64,000 nucleotides of DNA from Anniella stebbinsi (Eukaryota > Chordata > Lepidosauria > Squamata > Anniellidae). The DNA lies in the NCBI GenBank assembly GCA_029215795.1, contig JARDYH010000003.1:17462001-17526000 (forward strand), written 5' to 3'. Below are positions 9,261-18,957 of this stretch, in pieces (position 1 is the first letter of the stretch; each line of letters starts with the position of its first letter). A model generated the notes under the pieces. The model worked only from the letters and a program-made list of their open reading frames with translations. It did not search any database and was not told where the DNA came from. Made by a program: the position numbers and the translations under genes.

Positions 9261-10285
9261 TCATAGAATCATAGAATAGTCCAACCCCCTGCTCAATGCA
9301 GGAATCCACTTTAAACCATACCTGACAGATGGTTGTCCAGCTACCTCTTGAATGCCTCTAACTAGGGATGTGTATCGTATCGTGAAAATGTACGAAAACG
9401 ATATGATAAGGTCGTTATCGTGCATGTGTTTAACGATGACGATAAGATAGAAAAACCTACGATAATCATCGGAGATGATAATTTTTGGGCAATTTTATTG
9501 TTTTATCGGACTGCCATATAAATATACCTATACCTTCTGTATTTTAAAAGTTAGAGGCTTGAAACTTGGTCACATTGCTTATGGGATATGCCTAAGTATG
9601 TGTATGAAATTTGAGATCGATCCCTCCAACCCTCGATTTTATATGAATTTTTTAAAGATCGTTTCTCTTCTGACAGATCAGAATGTCAGATCACTACATG
9701 CGTTCATTCAGACCTGTCAGAACGGAAACAATCTTTAAAAAATTCATATGACGTCGATGATTGGAGGGATCAATCTCAAATTTCATACACATACTTAGGC
9801 ATACCTCATAAGCACTGTGACCAAGTTTCAAGCCTCTAACTTTTAAAATACAGAAGTTATAGGCATTTTTCTTTGAAAATAGGACTGCAAAAAATAACAT
9901 TTTTTCACGATAATTATCATGAAGACGATACGGTTCACCTATGATATGAATGAAGACGATAATTTTTTTGGTCCGAAATGACGATAACGATAAACGACTA
10001 TATTTTTTGGCATGCACACACCTCTAACGCCTTTAATGCCTTTAATGCCACCACCTCCCTAGGTCATTGGTTCCATTGTCATACTGCTTTAACAGTCAGG
10101 AAGTTTTTTCTGATGTCCAGCCGGAATCTGGCTCCATGTAACTTGAGCCCATTATTCCATGTCCTGCATTCTGGGATAATCGAGAAGAGAACCTGGCCCT
10201 CCTCTGTGTGACAACCTTTCAAGTAATTCAAGAGTTCTATCATGTCTCCCCTCAGTCTTCCCTTCTCAAGGCTAAACATGCCCAT
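9261..10285 (-). pseudogene. CR1 LINE 3' fragment, reverse, split by transposon
   Basis: The minus strand encodes the C-terminal part of a CR1 ORF2 reverse transcriptase. Recognisable words are MFSLEKGRLRGDMIE, CRTWNNGLKL and ARFRLDIRKNFLTV at 10079-10285. It ends with the CR1 3' terminus, which reads ATTCTATGATTCTATGA on the minus strand (9261-9277). The copy is 5'-truncated, as most CR1 copies are, and is interrupted at 9363-10020 by a DNA transposon. It has no endonuclease or catalytic RT core and is a dead fragment. Confidence 0.85.
9363..10020. mobile_element. 658 bp AT-rich fold-back transposon with 8 bp TSD
   Basis: Begins TAGGGATGTGTATCG and ends GGCATGCACACA. The exact repeat CCTCTAAC lies at 9355-9362 and 10021-10028. 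The arms are long: CTTGAAACTTGGTCACA through TTTTTTAAAGATCG on the left is inverted on the right. The end seems to have lost about six terminal bases (expected CCCCTA), possibly by slippage with the similar TSD. The tips resemble those of the CpG-rich element at 5237, so the two may be relatives with different interiors. The overlapping ORFs at 9475 and 9694 are the two strands of the same palindrome, not genes. Confidence 0.8.
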
Positions 10286-10289
10286 TCAT

Positions 10290-11170
10290 GTAAATCCCAC
10301 CTGCAGTCTGAAGTGGTATGTCTTACCTGCTATCTATGAAAACTAGGCCATAGTTATGGGCAGTTTATTTATTTATTGAGGGTGCAATCCTTTCCATATG
10401 CCTGTCACCCTCCAAACTCGGAGGCTGCCAGGCATCCTATGCATTTTTATTAGATGGGTGTTTTGTCTAGCTAGGGCTCTGCACAGGGGGAGGGAAGGAG
10501 GCTGTGGAAGGCTGGAGATGATTAGCATCCCCACTTCCCCTGTCCCTTCCCAACCCCTTTCTGTCCTCTCCCAGGTTGCTTTGCAAGCTCGGAGAGGCAG
10601 CCGGCGCAGTTCTCTCCACACTGGCTGCAAGACGGGGGGGGGGGCTTAAATTCCTGAATCCACGGTCAGAGTGTTGTCTAGCAGGCCATAGGGGCCATAC
10701 GAGTGATTTCCTGTTTGATTAAATACTGTTATTGTTGTATTTCATATCTATATATATATACGATAAAAGAGATGACATTCACACAGCAATTTATCAACAA
10801 TAGATGTCATGTTTAGAAACTGTCTATCCAGTTATAACCATAAAATTCACACAAATATCTATTTTCGAGTAAAAATTATGTTCCCTAGCAAAAGAAGCAG
10901 ATCATTAATGAGCAATATTCTAGATATTATGTAGTTACACCAATTTGTTGTGGGGGGGGGGGTAGGATTCCTTACAGCTTTATTGTGCGGTGAAAGATTG
11001 ATATCCCAAGAGTGTTTGGAACATAATAAAACATATTTTTTGGTATGAAATTGTTTTGGGGGGCCTGCTTTGATACTCTTACGGATTTCTTTGCGATTTT
11101 TTGCCAAACTGCTGCTCCTAAGTTTTAGCAAGCTCTAATTCGGGATTGAAAAGCTTTCAAGATCTTCACC
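10290..11170. other. Mostly unique sequence with minor repeat words
   Basis: GGTGCAATCCTTTCCATATG (10380) is the end of a dispersed repeat also seen at 2600 and 12288. There is a short (TA)n at 10751 and a G10 run at 10952. No gene is recognised. Confidence 0.4.
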
Positions 11171-11171
11171 A

Positions 11172-11378
11172 AGGAGGATATAGCTGTATGAAAGTGATGT
11201 ATAATAGGCAGGAACCACACTACTGCTTTGTAGCGGTATTGAAGTGCACCAACAACTGTTGGGTCCCATTGACATACCATATACCACTATATTCTGTTTG
11301 TTGTGGCTCCTGCTTTTATATACTGCTTTCATACCACTTTCATACCTCTATATTGTGCTAGGTGTAGATCTGGCCAAG
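11172..11378. mobile_element. Family B fold-back MITE
   Basis: AGGCAGGAACCACACTACTG, GTAGCGGTATTGAAGTGCAC and ATATACTGCTTTCATACCAC match the complete copy at 59816-60053. The right end reads GCTAGGTGTAGATCTGGCC. The left terminal repeat is eroded. Confidence 0.65.
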
Positions 11379-12284
11379 GTGAAAAGGGCTTAGTCAGAGC
11401 ACAGCATTTTCTTCTGTTTTCATGTAAAGCCCTTCTAAGGCATGTTGGAATAAGAAGTGCAGTGTTCGTAGTTCAAGATCCCCAATTCCCATCAAAGTTC
11501 AAGATTACATTTGACACCTCCTTCACATTATACGTACTTTTTGCCCATTCATTTCTGAATAATTGTCTCTTAGACAAGTCCTTGGCTGCATTCACAGGAA
11601 CAGGTAAACCAGTTCAATGCTCCCATTACATGCTTTAGTCGTTGTTCTGCGTTCAGTGGGCCCCTTTCAAGTGTTACGAAAGCACAAGCCATGTCTGGTG
11701 CAGTGCCCAAAGGTGGCGAGGTCACCCCAGTGGAAATGCATTCCACGGGTGGTACTTAACGCAAAACCGTCAACATCTGACCAGCTGTGAAGGCACTTCT
11801 GTAATGTTTAAGGAGGCCAGTAAAAACAACAACAAAGTTTAAGTGGACAAAACAGGAGTATAGACACATCATTTCAAAGAAGAGTACGTGCTGCTTCACT
11901 ATTTGCTTGTATAAATATTTCTAGAAGAGGCCCGCTCCATCCTTTCCTCGGGTGTCATCGCCCACCGCAGATAAAAGGACAATCTCTCTAGAAACGTTAA
12001 AAGCAAAGCCAATGAGAACTTTGGGATATTCGTCCTCGATTCCACTGATTGAGCTCCTTTCTTGGGAATGTTCTTCTATCAAAAAGGATTATTAGGACAT
12101 GTCTGCACAACACACTTAAACAATTTTGGTTCTGTGCCAGGGCTTCCACAACGAGGTGTAAAAATGTAGTTCAGTGATGATGAGGCTAGACAGTTCTAAC
12201 AAAACGATTTCAGCTCTTCCACAAAACTATCATCCTCAGGGCTCTGCAGACTCTGAGAGGAAGCCACAAGAGTCTGAAACCAAA
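11379..12284. other. Unique sequence, possible conserved block
   Basis: About 900 bp without recognised repeats. Parts (11640-12070) have mixed composition with several CpGs and no decay pattern typical of old repeats. I cannot test conservation from one sequence. Confidence 0.35.
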
Positions 12285-12385
12285 TCAAGGCTGCAATCCT
12301 AAGCACACTTACTAAGGAGCAAGCCCCATTGAACACAGTGACACTTACTTTCAAATAAGCATATACAGGATTGTATTGGACATTT
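12285..12385. repeat. Dispersed 'GCAATCCTAAGCACAC' fold-back repeat
   Basis: The ends GGCTGCAATCCTAAGCACAC and TATACAGGATTGTATTGG are near-inverted. The core carries ACTTACTAAGGAGCAAGCCC. A similar repeat is present at 49380-49440. It is probably a small MITE or SINE-like repeat common in reptiles. Confidence 0.5.
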
Positions 12386-12507
12386 GTAGCAGGTGGGCCA
12401 ATCATTCTTATAAATTGTCTTGGGAAACCAAATTAAGCAAACGAGAAAAATTGTTGACATGGTAGCAGATAGCTCACTACACTATTTTGGCAATGGGTAA
12501 GATTAGA

Positions 12508-12521
12508 TTAGATAGATAGAT

Positions 12522-12561
<40 letters not shown>
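12508..12561. repeat. (GATA)n microsatellite
   Basis: GATA repeats with one imperfect unit, about 13 copies. Confidence 0.95.
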
Positions 12562-13397
12562 TCTCTGGGGGGGTGTATAAATATGGCAACTCCTTTAAAA
12601 GTACTTCCGCCAAAACAAAACAAAATAAAAAAGCAGATAAATGCATATATTTTATAAGTACATAAAAACTTTTCCCTAAAGTTTTCAGCTCTCAGGACTG
12701 AAACTGTAAACCAAGGGAAATGGGAACACTCCCAGTACTGACCAAATACTCATAACCTTCAGTCTCTTAAATACATCAATATGTTGCCTGTTTGTCGGGT
12801 AGATATTTGTGCATACATCCTGTTGCAGGGTATCTTTTTAACAGTTGGAAATGAGCCCAGTGTGTCTTACTCCTTCTGGAATTCTTCTTCCCCATCCAAC
12901 TAGTTAGGGTTACAATATTTGAAAACAAGATCTTGTTAAAAAAAAAACAAATTTCAAGCGTTGGTTTTTATGAAACCTTAAAAAAATGAAAGCCAAGCAG
13001 TGGGGGGATAACAACACAACATCAAATCCAAATTATATTGATACTGACAGCTCAATCATGAAATCACATTAGTTATGGCAATTCTGGGCCTAGTGGCCAG
13101 ATTTTTCCAAATCCATCTTCACTCAAAGTATAGCTATTACCAATAAAAACAGCTAACACTATTTACTGCAAAGCATAAAAATGTACAGGTCTAAGAACAA
13201 CACACAGGATACATTTCCTATTCGTAACCTCTTTCAAGAGAAAATGTGTGTCAAGTAGCCAGTCTTCAATATTATGTTCTCTTTGTCACATGCCCTTAAC
13301 AAGACTATCTGCCTTGCCCTTAACAAGGCCAAGGCAGATAGAAGTGGGATTGGTTGTCAGGGGGTCCCACTGAGCTCGCAGTGCTGTTGGGAAAAAG
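12562..13397. other. Unique AT-rich sequence
   Basis: No recognised repeat or gene. A local repeat of CCCTTAACAAG lies at 13291-13330, where the phrase GCCCTTAACAAGRC occurs twice. Confidence 0.4.
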
Positions 13398-13507
13398 GAA
13401 GAAACTAGGGTAGCCAAATGTCCTGCTTTACAGAGGACTGTCCTCTATTTAAAGAGCTGGTAGAAAACAGTCCTTTATTTGAAGGTGACCTCTATTTGAT
13501 GGGCTAT

Positions 13508-13659
13508 CAGTGAAGGCTGCTGGCTCCAAAGTCAATGGGGTAGTGAATCCGCTCCAGGTTTCAGTCAGAACTCTAAAGGAGCTAGATAGCTCTTTTACAG
13601 TTCTGACTGGTTCACTACCAGAGCAGATTCACTACCCCACTGACACCAGCCTCTACAAT
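13508..13659. mobile_element. Family D fold-back MITE inside family C
   Basis: The arms GGCTGCTGGCTCCAAAGTCA and CTGACACCAGCCTC are inverted. Inside them GTTTCAGTCAGAACTCTAAA is mirrored by TTTTACAGTTCTGACTGG. The flanks TGGGCTAT and TGGGTTGT match at 6 of 8. Other copies lie at 27719-27930 and 45484-45626. Confidence 0.65.
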
Positions 13660-13796
13660 GGGTTGTCCATTCTAACTCCAGTTTGAAGTCAAAGAACCAT
13701 AAGAAGGAGAGAGCCGGTACAGACCCTGAAGTTGTCCATCAGCAATGAGCACCTGGGCAGTAGACCTAAGCAGCAGGTACACAGGTCACCTAGTCC

Positions 13797-14743
13797 TATA
13801 CTAAGTTCTACACCTAGGAAAAAGAAACCAAATGCACAGTTACAAGATGGGGGATACTTGGCTCAGCAACACTACAAGCGAGAAGGATCTTGGAATTGTT
13901 GTAGATCACAAGCTGAATATGAGTCAACAGTGTGATATGGCTGCAAAAAAAAGCATATGCTATTTTGGGCTGCATTAACAGAAGTATAGCTTCCAAATTG
14001 CATGAGGTACTGGTTCCCCTTGATTCGGCACTTGTTAGGCCTCATCTTAAGCACCACACTTCAAGAAGGATGCAGACAAGCTGGAGGGGGTTCAAAGGAG
14101 GACAACGAGTTTGGTCAGGAGTCTGGAAACAAAGCCCTATGAGGAGAGACTTAAAGAACTGGGCATGTTTAGCCTTGAGAAGAGAAGACCGAGGAGAGAC
14201 ATGATAGGACTCTTCTAATACTTGAAAGGTTGTCACGCAGAGGAGGGCCAGGATCTCTTCTTGATCATCCCAGAGTGCAGGACATGGAATAATAGGCTCA
14301 AGTTACAGGAAGCCAGATTCCGGCTTGATATCAGGAAAAACTTCCTGACTGTTAGAGCAGTATGACAATGCAACCAATGACCTAGGGAGGTCGTGGGCTC
14401 TCCTATACTAGAGGTAATCAAGAGGCAGCTAGACAGCTATCTCTCAGGTATGCATTAAGGTGGATTCCTGCATTGAGCAGGGGGTTGGACTCAATGGCCG
14501 TATAGGTAGGGTGACCATATGGAAAAGAGGACAGGACTGCTGTATCTTTAACAGTTGTACTGAAAAGAGGAGGGCTCCTGCAGCTTTAACTGTTGCGATG
14601 AAGAGGAGATTTCACCAGGTACAAATGACACCTGCTGAATTTCCCTTTTCTATACAACTGTTAAAGGTACAGGAGCCCTGTCCTCCTCTCCTTAGGGTCA
14701 CCCTACTTATAGGCCCCTTCCAACTCTACTATTCTATGATTCT
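13797..14743 (+). pseudogene. CR1 LINE 3' fragment inside family C
   Basis: The plus strand encodes the degraded C-terminal part of CR1 ORF2. Recognisable words in shifting frames are [12 protein letters not shown], [19 protein letters not shown], and the CRTWNN...RFRLDI motif also seen at 10079-10285. The 3' end is intact and finishes ACTATTCTATGATTCT. Several frameshifts and stops break it. It carries a family A element at 14507-14705 close to its 3' terminus. Confidence 0.85.
14507..14705. mobile_element. Family A MITE, shortened, inside CR1
   Basis: Termini are TAGGGTGACCATATGG and TTAGGGTCACCCTA. The flanks CGTATAGG (14499-14506) and CTTATAGG (14706-14713) match at 7 of 8. The CR1 consensus at this point reads CTTATAGGCCCC, so the right flank keeps the ancestral state. 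At 199 bp it lacks about 120 bp of the interior but keeps inverted CTTTAACAGTTGT and CAACTGTTAAAGG. Confidence 0.85.
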
Positions 14744-14940
14744 CCACTATGTTGGGATATCTTGCATTTCTATTGAAATTACAGTTATTGTTTCTAAATT
14801 TGCACCTGTATTCTATTTATGGTGTAGCTACAAATGTATATATGCTAATGTTATGCAAATTGAGATCCCCTTTTGTCCTCAGTTTCAGTGATGTATTTCC
14901 TCATTTTGGGTGATGTGTAAGTGGCCACCCTACAAGAAAC

Positions 14941-17520
14941 CGAGGTCATTAGGGCAGCATCAACTGGAGTGGATGGTACGTTCTGGGATGCACACGTAGA
15001 AAAATTGCAATACTCCCAATTCTGTTTGCAGCAATGATTGTGTAGTGGTTGGAGCCACCATGTGAAAGCAACCCCAGCCTTTAAAATAGGGTGCTGTGAG
15101 CCTCTGCTGAGAGGGTGCCATAAGGTTACAATATAATAGGGTTTTCAGGGCACACAAAGAAAATTTGTTATAGATGGTCCCATTCCCAGCCTCTTTCCAC
15201 CCTAAGCTTCATAATCATAATGACGCACAGTTTCCTACCATTTATATTAATCACCATCAACTTTAAATGGGTCTCCTACATGCAGATATTGTGGGAGCCT
15301 AGTGCAAGGAGGGCAGAGCTGATGGGATTATTTGGTATTGATGCCTCCTGTTAGAAAGGCAGGTAGCAGAGAAAAACAGAAGGCAGAACAAAATGAGTAT
15401 TTAATAGTCCCACATACACATCAGTCTAAAAAGCGTCCACACCTTTTTTTTTTTTTTAGTGAAGAAAGAAAACAACTTTACTCATAAGAATTCTTGCATA
15501 TAAGATGCAGGTACAATATGGGGTTTCAAAAGGAGTTTGTTCAGTCCATTTTGTGTTCCATTACTCAGGCAGGAATGAGAGAGAGCAAGCATGTGTTCTC
15601 TCAGCAATGGAAGAGGTCAGAGAGAGAGAAAAGGAAAGGGAGGAACATGAAACCACACCATAGGCTATAGAGATTCTAAGGCTAGCTATGCCCATATTCC
15701 CATGAATTAGCTGCCACACTCCCCACTTCCTGTAATTGGCCGATGAGGGTGCAATATTCCAAATTCCCCTGCCCCTTTTGCCCTCAGCCCTGCTCACTAC
15801 TGGAATGCAGCTCTCCAGAGCTTCTCCAAAATGGAAATCAGCCCTCCGGGTGAAAGTGCTTCAACACCCCTGTGCTAAACCATGGTTTACCATTACAATA
15901 ATAATGAGCCTCCCCTCCCCTCTCCAGTGTATGTGCTAGGAGGAAGGAGATGGCATACAAACCAATGGCTCACAGTGGCTTTTTCTCATAATATATCAGC
16001 CCAAGAGTTGCCATTCATTAGCACTTAGGAAAAGCCAGTTGTAGACAAAGACTTTCAAACACACTGTAATTTATTGCATTTTCTTCCTATGGGTGCATGT
16101 AGTATTGCTCCTTAATTGTTGGGTGCTTAGATCTGCTTAGTTCGTTGCATCATACAGACCCAGTAGTGGAAAGAATGATGTTGACTCAATGGAGAGCATG
16201 GCACTCCACACCATGTTGGTAGTAGAACAGAAGGCTTAATTATATTACGTTTCTGGGTCAAGGCAAGCTAACTTTGTTTTAGTATGAAGGAGGGGAAGAA
16301 TAACTGAACCCTGCCTTAAACAGCTGTAAAATCCAGGCTTGGATGGTCTCCTTCTTCTCAACCCCATGGTCCAACATAGTACAAAATGCCTTTAGGACTC
16401 CCGAAAAGTCCACATAATATAGCATTTCCATACAAAGGGTGTGAAAGGAAGTTAGTAACATGGTCTATACTGCTAGAACAAGAGCTTCCCCACCTTTAGT
16501 TCCTCTCTCTCTATATGAATGCTATTTGGGGCACAAGTGTTCTCCATAAACATTATTTCTACAAGAATTACTTTCCAATGCGGTTGAGCTGAAGTTCCTT
16601 CCATTGACCACTGTAATACTGTGCTAATGTATGTCACCAGAAAGTCTGGACCAGAAGAGAAGAAGAAGCTTCCAGAACGTGGCACTCTCAAGGAGAAACC
16701 CAGAGCCCACCTCAAACACAGTCATGTAAGAAAAACACTCTTTTCTTCCAACTTGACTTCAAGACTCTGTTATATGGCTCTCAACTGTATATAGCTTGTC
16801 AAGATAAAATACATGTGTGGACATACAAACTCTGTCAAGCATTTTATCAACTTACACTTTACTGAGGAGCAGCCAAAATTATTTTACTTTCCCCCCTCCC
16901 CTAAGGGCTTTGGACTTCTAAATATTATCGATGGACTAATACAGAATGTCTAGTTTTCCACTATACATTCTCTGTCATGAGAATAATGTGTGAAATTTTG
17001 TTTCCATTTAAAAAATAAAACAAAAAAGGGGAGATGTTGGTCTGTCAAGAGCCTTGGTGTTCTATACCCAGTGAACACTCCAAGGGGAGTTTTGACTTAA
17101 TAAGGCCTTTTGGATGGATGCCATGTTCACCACAGAACAATGTTTATCCAGCATATTAAAAACAAAAAGTGGGGTTGCAATACAGCTTTTACTGCCAGGT
17201 TTTGAGTGTGAGGGCTGGACTGAGGGTAGAGATTACAACAGCTTCTATACTCCCAGAATCTCTCCACTCCCTCACTCAGCCAAAACATTTCTGGAGAAGA
17301 AATTCACATGTCAAAGAAGGAGCCACTGTGTCCTTTTAGACTCTTTGGTCTGATCTTCCTCTCAACTAATGAATGATTTTCTTTCCCTCCTTGTGCAAGA
17401 ATCCAGAGCCAGGATTTCTCTTTCTCTCAGCTGTGTGCATCAGGAGACAGTTGCATCCCTCTGCACGTCAAGGGGCCAAAATGGCAAGAAATCAATGCAC
17501 AATCACCCTACCATTAAGCA
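14941..17520. other. Unique sequence, about 2.6 kb
   Basis: No recognised mobile element. There is an oligo-T run at 15446-15459. ORFs are short and without domains. Confidence 0.45.
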
Positions 17521-17524
17521 GAGT

Positions 17525-17770
17525 GAAGCCATTTCCCCAGGCAGCAGATGCTGGAAGGCGGCAACAAGGTGTGGAGTAGCGGGCCCCAAGGCCTACCCTG
17601 CACCACCTAAGCTAGCCTGCTGCTTTCAGGTGCGGTGGAGGATGTTGTCCCGTTGCCAGTGTCGAAGAAAGATTAAGCGGCCAGTCCAGTTATCCTTTGT
17701 CCATGGAATGGGAGAGGGTGCCATCTTGTCCTTCGCCTTAGGCAGCAAAATGTCTTGAGCTGGCCTGGTC
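17525..17770 (+). mobile_element. Family E repeat (hAT-like MITE?)
   Basis: CCCAGGCAGCAGATGCTGGA near the left and GGGTGCCATCTTGTCCTTCG with TTAGGCAGCAAAATGTCTTG near the right. Both are mirrored on the opposite strand in the copy at 34855-35134. The right end GAGCTGGCCTGG and the other copy's GGGATGGCCCTACC suggest inverted termini. The 129-codon ORF across it (17369-17758) is not a known protein. Confidence 0.55.
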
Positions 17771-18458
17771 TCCAGGGCACAAGCCTAGCCTCTCCACCAT
17801 GTCTGAAGAGTGATCTGCTAATCTGAGGACCAACCCAAAAAAGGCACAGTGGAGATCCATGCTGAGAATCTCCCACCATTTTCCTTTAGCTAATTAGCAA
17901 CCTGTGGGGCTGGTTTCAAGATCAGAGACAATGCTGTGACAGAAGGTGTTTAAATCTTCCCTCCCATTCCTTTTCCCTGGTGTAAATCATACACTTCTCC
18001 ACACTGGAAGCTTCTATTAATAATGACGTGTAGGGATTACGAAGGGAAGAGAGGGAGACAGAGGGAGGGCGGGAGGGAGATGATGTTTGTACTCCTTGTC
18101 CTACCCATGTTAATGCCAACTTTAAGTGGGGATTGATTTACATCAAGAAAAGAGCATGGGGGGAAAGGCCAGCTCCAGGTGCTCAGTGGGGGGGGGCATC
18201 TCCGAGTAGACCCACCTACTCATTGCTGTCACCTTTGCCCAATTGCTTGCATTTTCTCTCCTGATCCCGTCCACACTACTATTGAGATGAAGAAGTCAAG
18301 ACAAATGGAGACTGGTCCTCCTTCACTTGGCTCCTGTACCTGCTTGGTTTCTCAAAGAGGGCAGGTGGACTGGTAGCAACAGCATGGAGAAAAAGCAGAA
18401 GTCCCACAAGATGTTAATTAGCAAAACAAAAAGGGGGAAATAGTGGGATATCCTATTC
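17771..18458. other. Unique sequence
   Basis: A G-rich stretch (GGGAGGGCGGGAGGGAG) lies at 18064-18080. Nothing else recognised. Confidence 0.4.
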
Positions 18459-18591
18459 CAGCTTCCCCAACTTGACACCATCCAGATTTTGGTCTTCAAT
18501 TCCCATCAGCCCTAGCCAGCATGGCCAATGTTCAGGAATGCTGGGAATTGTTGTCTAAAACATCTGAAGGCTAACAGGCTGGGGAAGGCTG
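18459..18591. mobile_element. Family K MITE with 7/8 bp TSD
   Basis: Ends are CAGCTTCCCCAAC and CTGGGGAAGGCTG. The arms ATTCCCATCAGCCCTAGCCA and GCTGGGAATTGTTGTCTAAA are inverted. The flanks TCCTATTC (18451-18458) and TCCTAATC (18592-18599) match at 7 of 8. Confidence 0.75.
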
Positions 18592-18630
18592 TCCTAATCA
18601 TGGGATCTCCCACATCATGTTTAGTTTAGA

Positions 18631-18950
18631 TAGGCTGACCATATGAAAAGGAGGACAGGGCTCCTGTAACTTTAACAGTTGTAGAGAAAAGGAGATTTCA
18701 GCCAGTGTCATTTGTATGCAATTAGTTCCTGGTGAAATTCCCTCTTCATCACACCAGTTAAAGTTGCAGGGGCCCTGCCTTCTTTTGTATATGGTCACTC
18801 TAGTATAGTGCCTGCAACTTTAACTGTTGTGATGAAGAGGGAATTTCACCAGGGACTAATTGCATACAAATGACACTGGCTGAAATTCCCTTTTCTCTAC
18901 AACTGTTAAAGTTACATGAGCCCTGTCCTCCTTTTCATATGGTCAGCCTA
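18631..18950. mobile_element. Family A quartet-palindrome MITE, 320 bp
   Basis: Termini are TAGGCTGACCATATG and CATATGGTCAGCCTA. The exact direct repeat GTTTAGA flanks it at 18624-18630 and 18951-18957; this becomes 8 bp, AGTTTAGA, if the last A is assigned to the TSD. It is the best copy for seeing the four-arm structure: an internal terminus-like TATATGGTCACTCTA sits at the centre (18788-18802). The loop is the TGCAATTAGTTCCTGGTGAA type (subfamily A2). Confidence 0.85.
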
Positions 18951-18957
18951 GTTTAGA

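Larger units (their letters stand above)
13406..14932 (+). mobile_element. Family C element, host of a four-element nest
   Basis: Termini are TAGGGTAGCCAAATG and GTGGCCACCCTA. The flanks GAAGAAAC (13398-13405) and CAAGAAAC (14933-14940) match at 7 of 8 bases. Family C sequence occupies 13406-13507, 13660-13796 and 14744-14932. These three pieces align in order with the uninterrupted copy at 50030-50422. The gaps hold a family D MITE and a CR1, and the CR1 in turn holds a family A element. The terminal sequence TAGGGTRGCCA is close to that of family A. Confidence 0.75.

Noticed and set aside
9475..10017. Two ORFs of 87 and 107 codons with similar peptides on opposite strands, suggestive of a duplicated gene
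   Set aside because: They are the two arms of one fold-back transposon; similarity is a product of the palindrome.
14960..15157. Small ORF after the nested elements
   Set aside because: 65 codons, no domain, no splice or start context; typical length for chance ORFs in this composition.
17369..17758. 129-codon ORF with Cys-rich part (possible secreted peptide)
   Set aside because: Most of it lies in family E repeat sequence that is also present, reversed, at 34855-35134, where the frame is not maintained.
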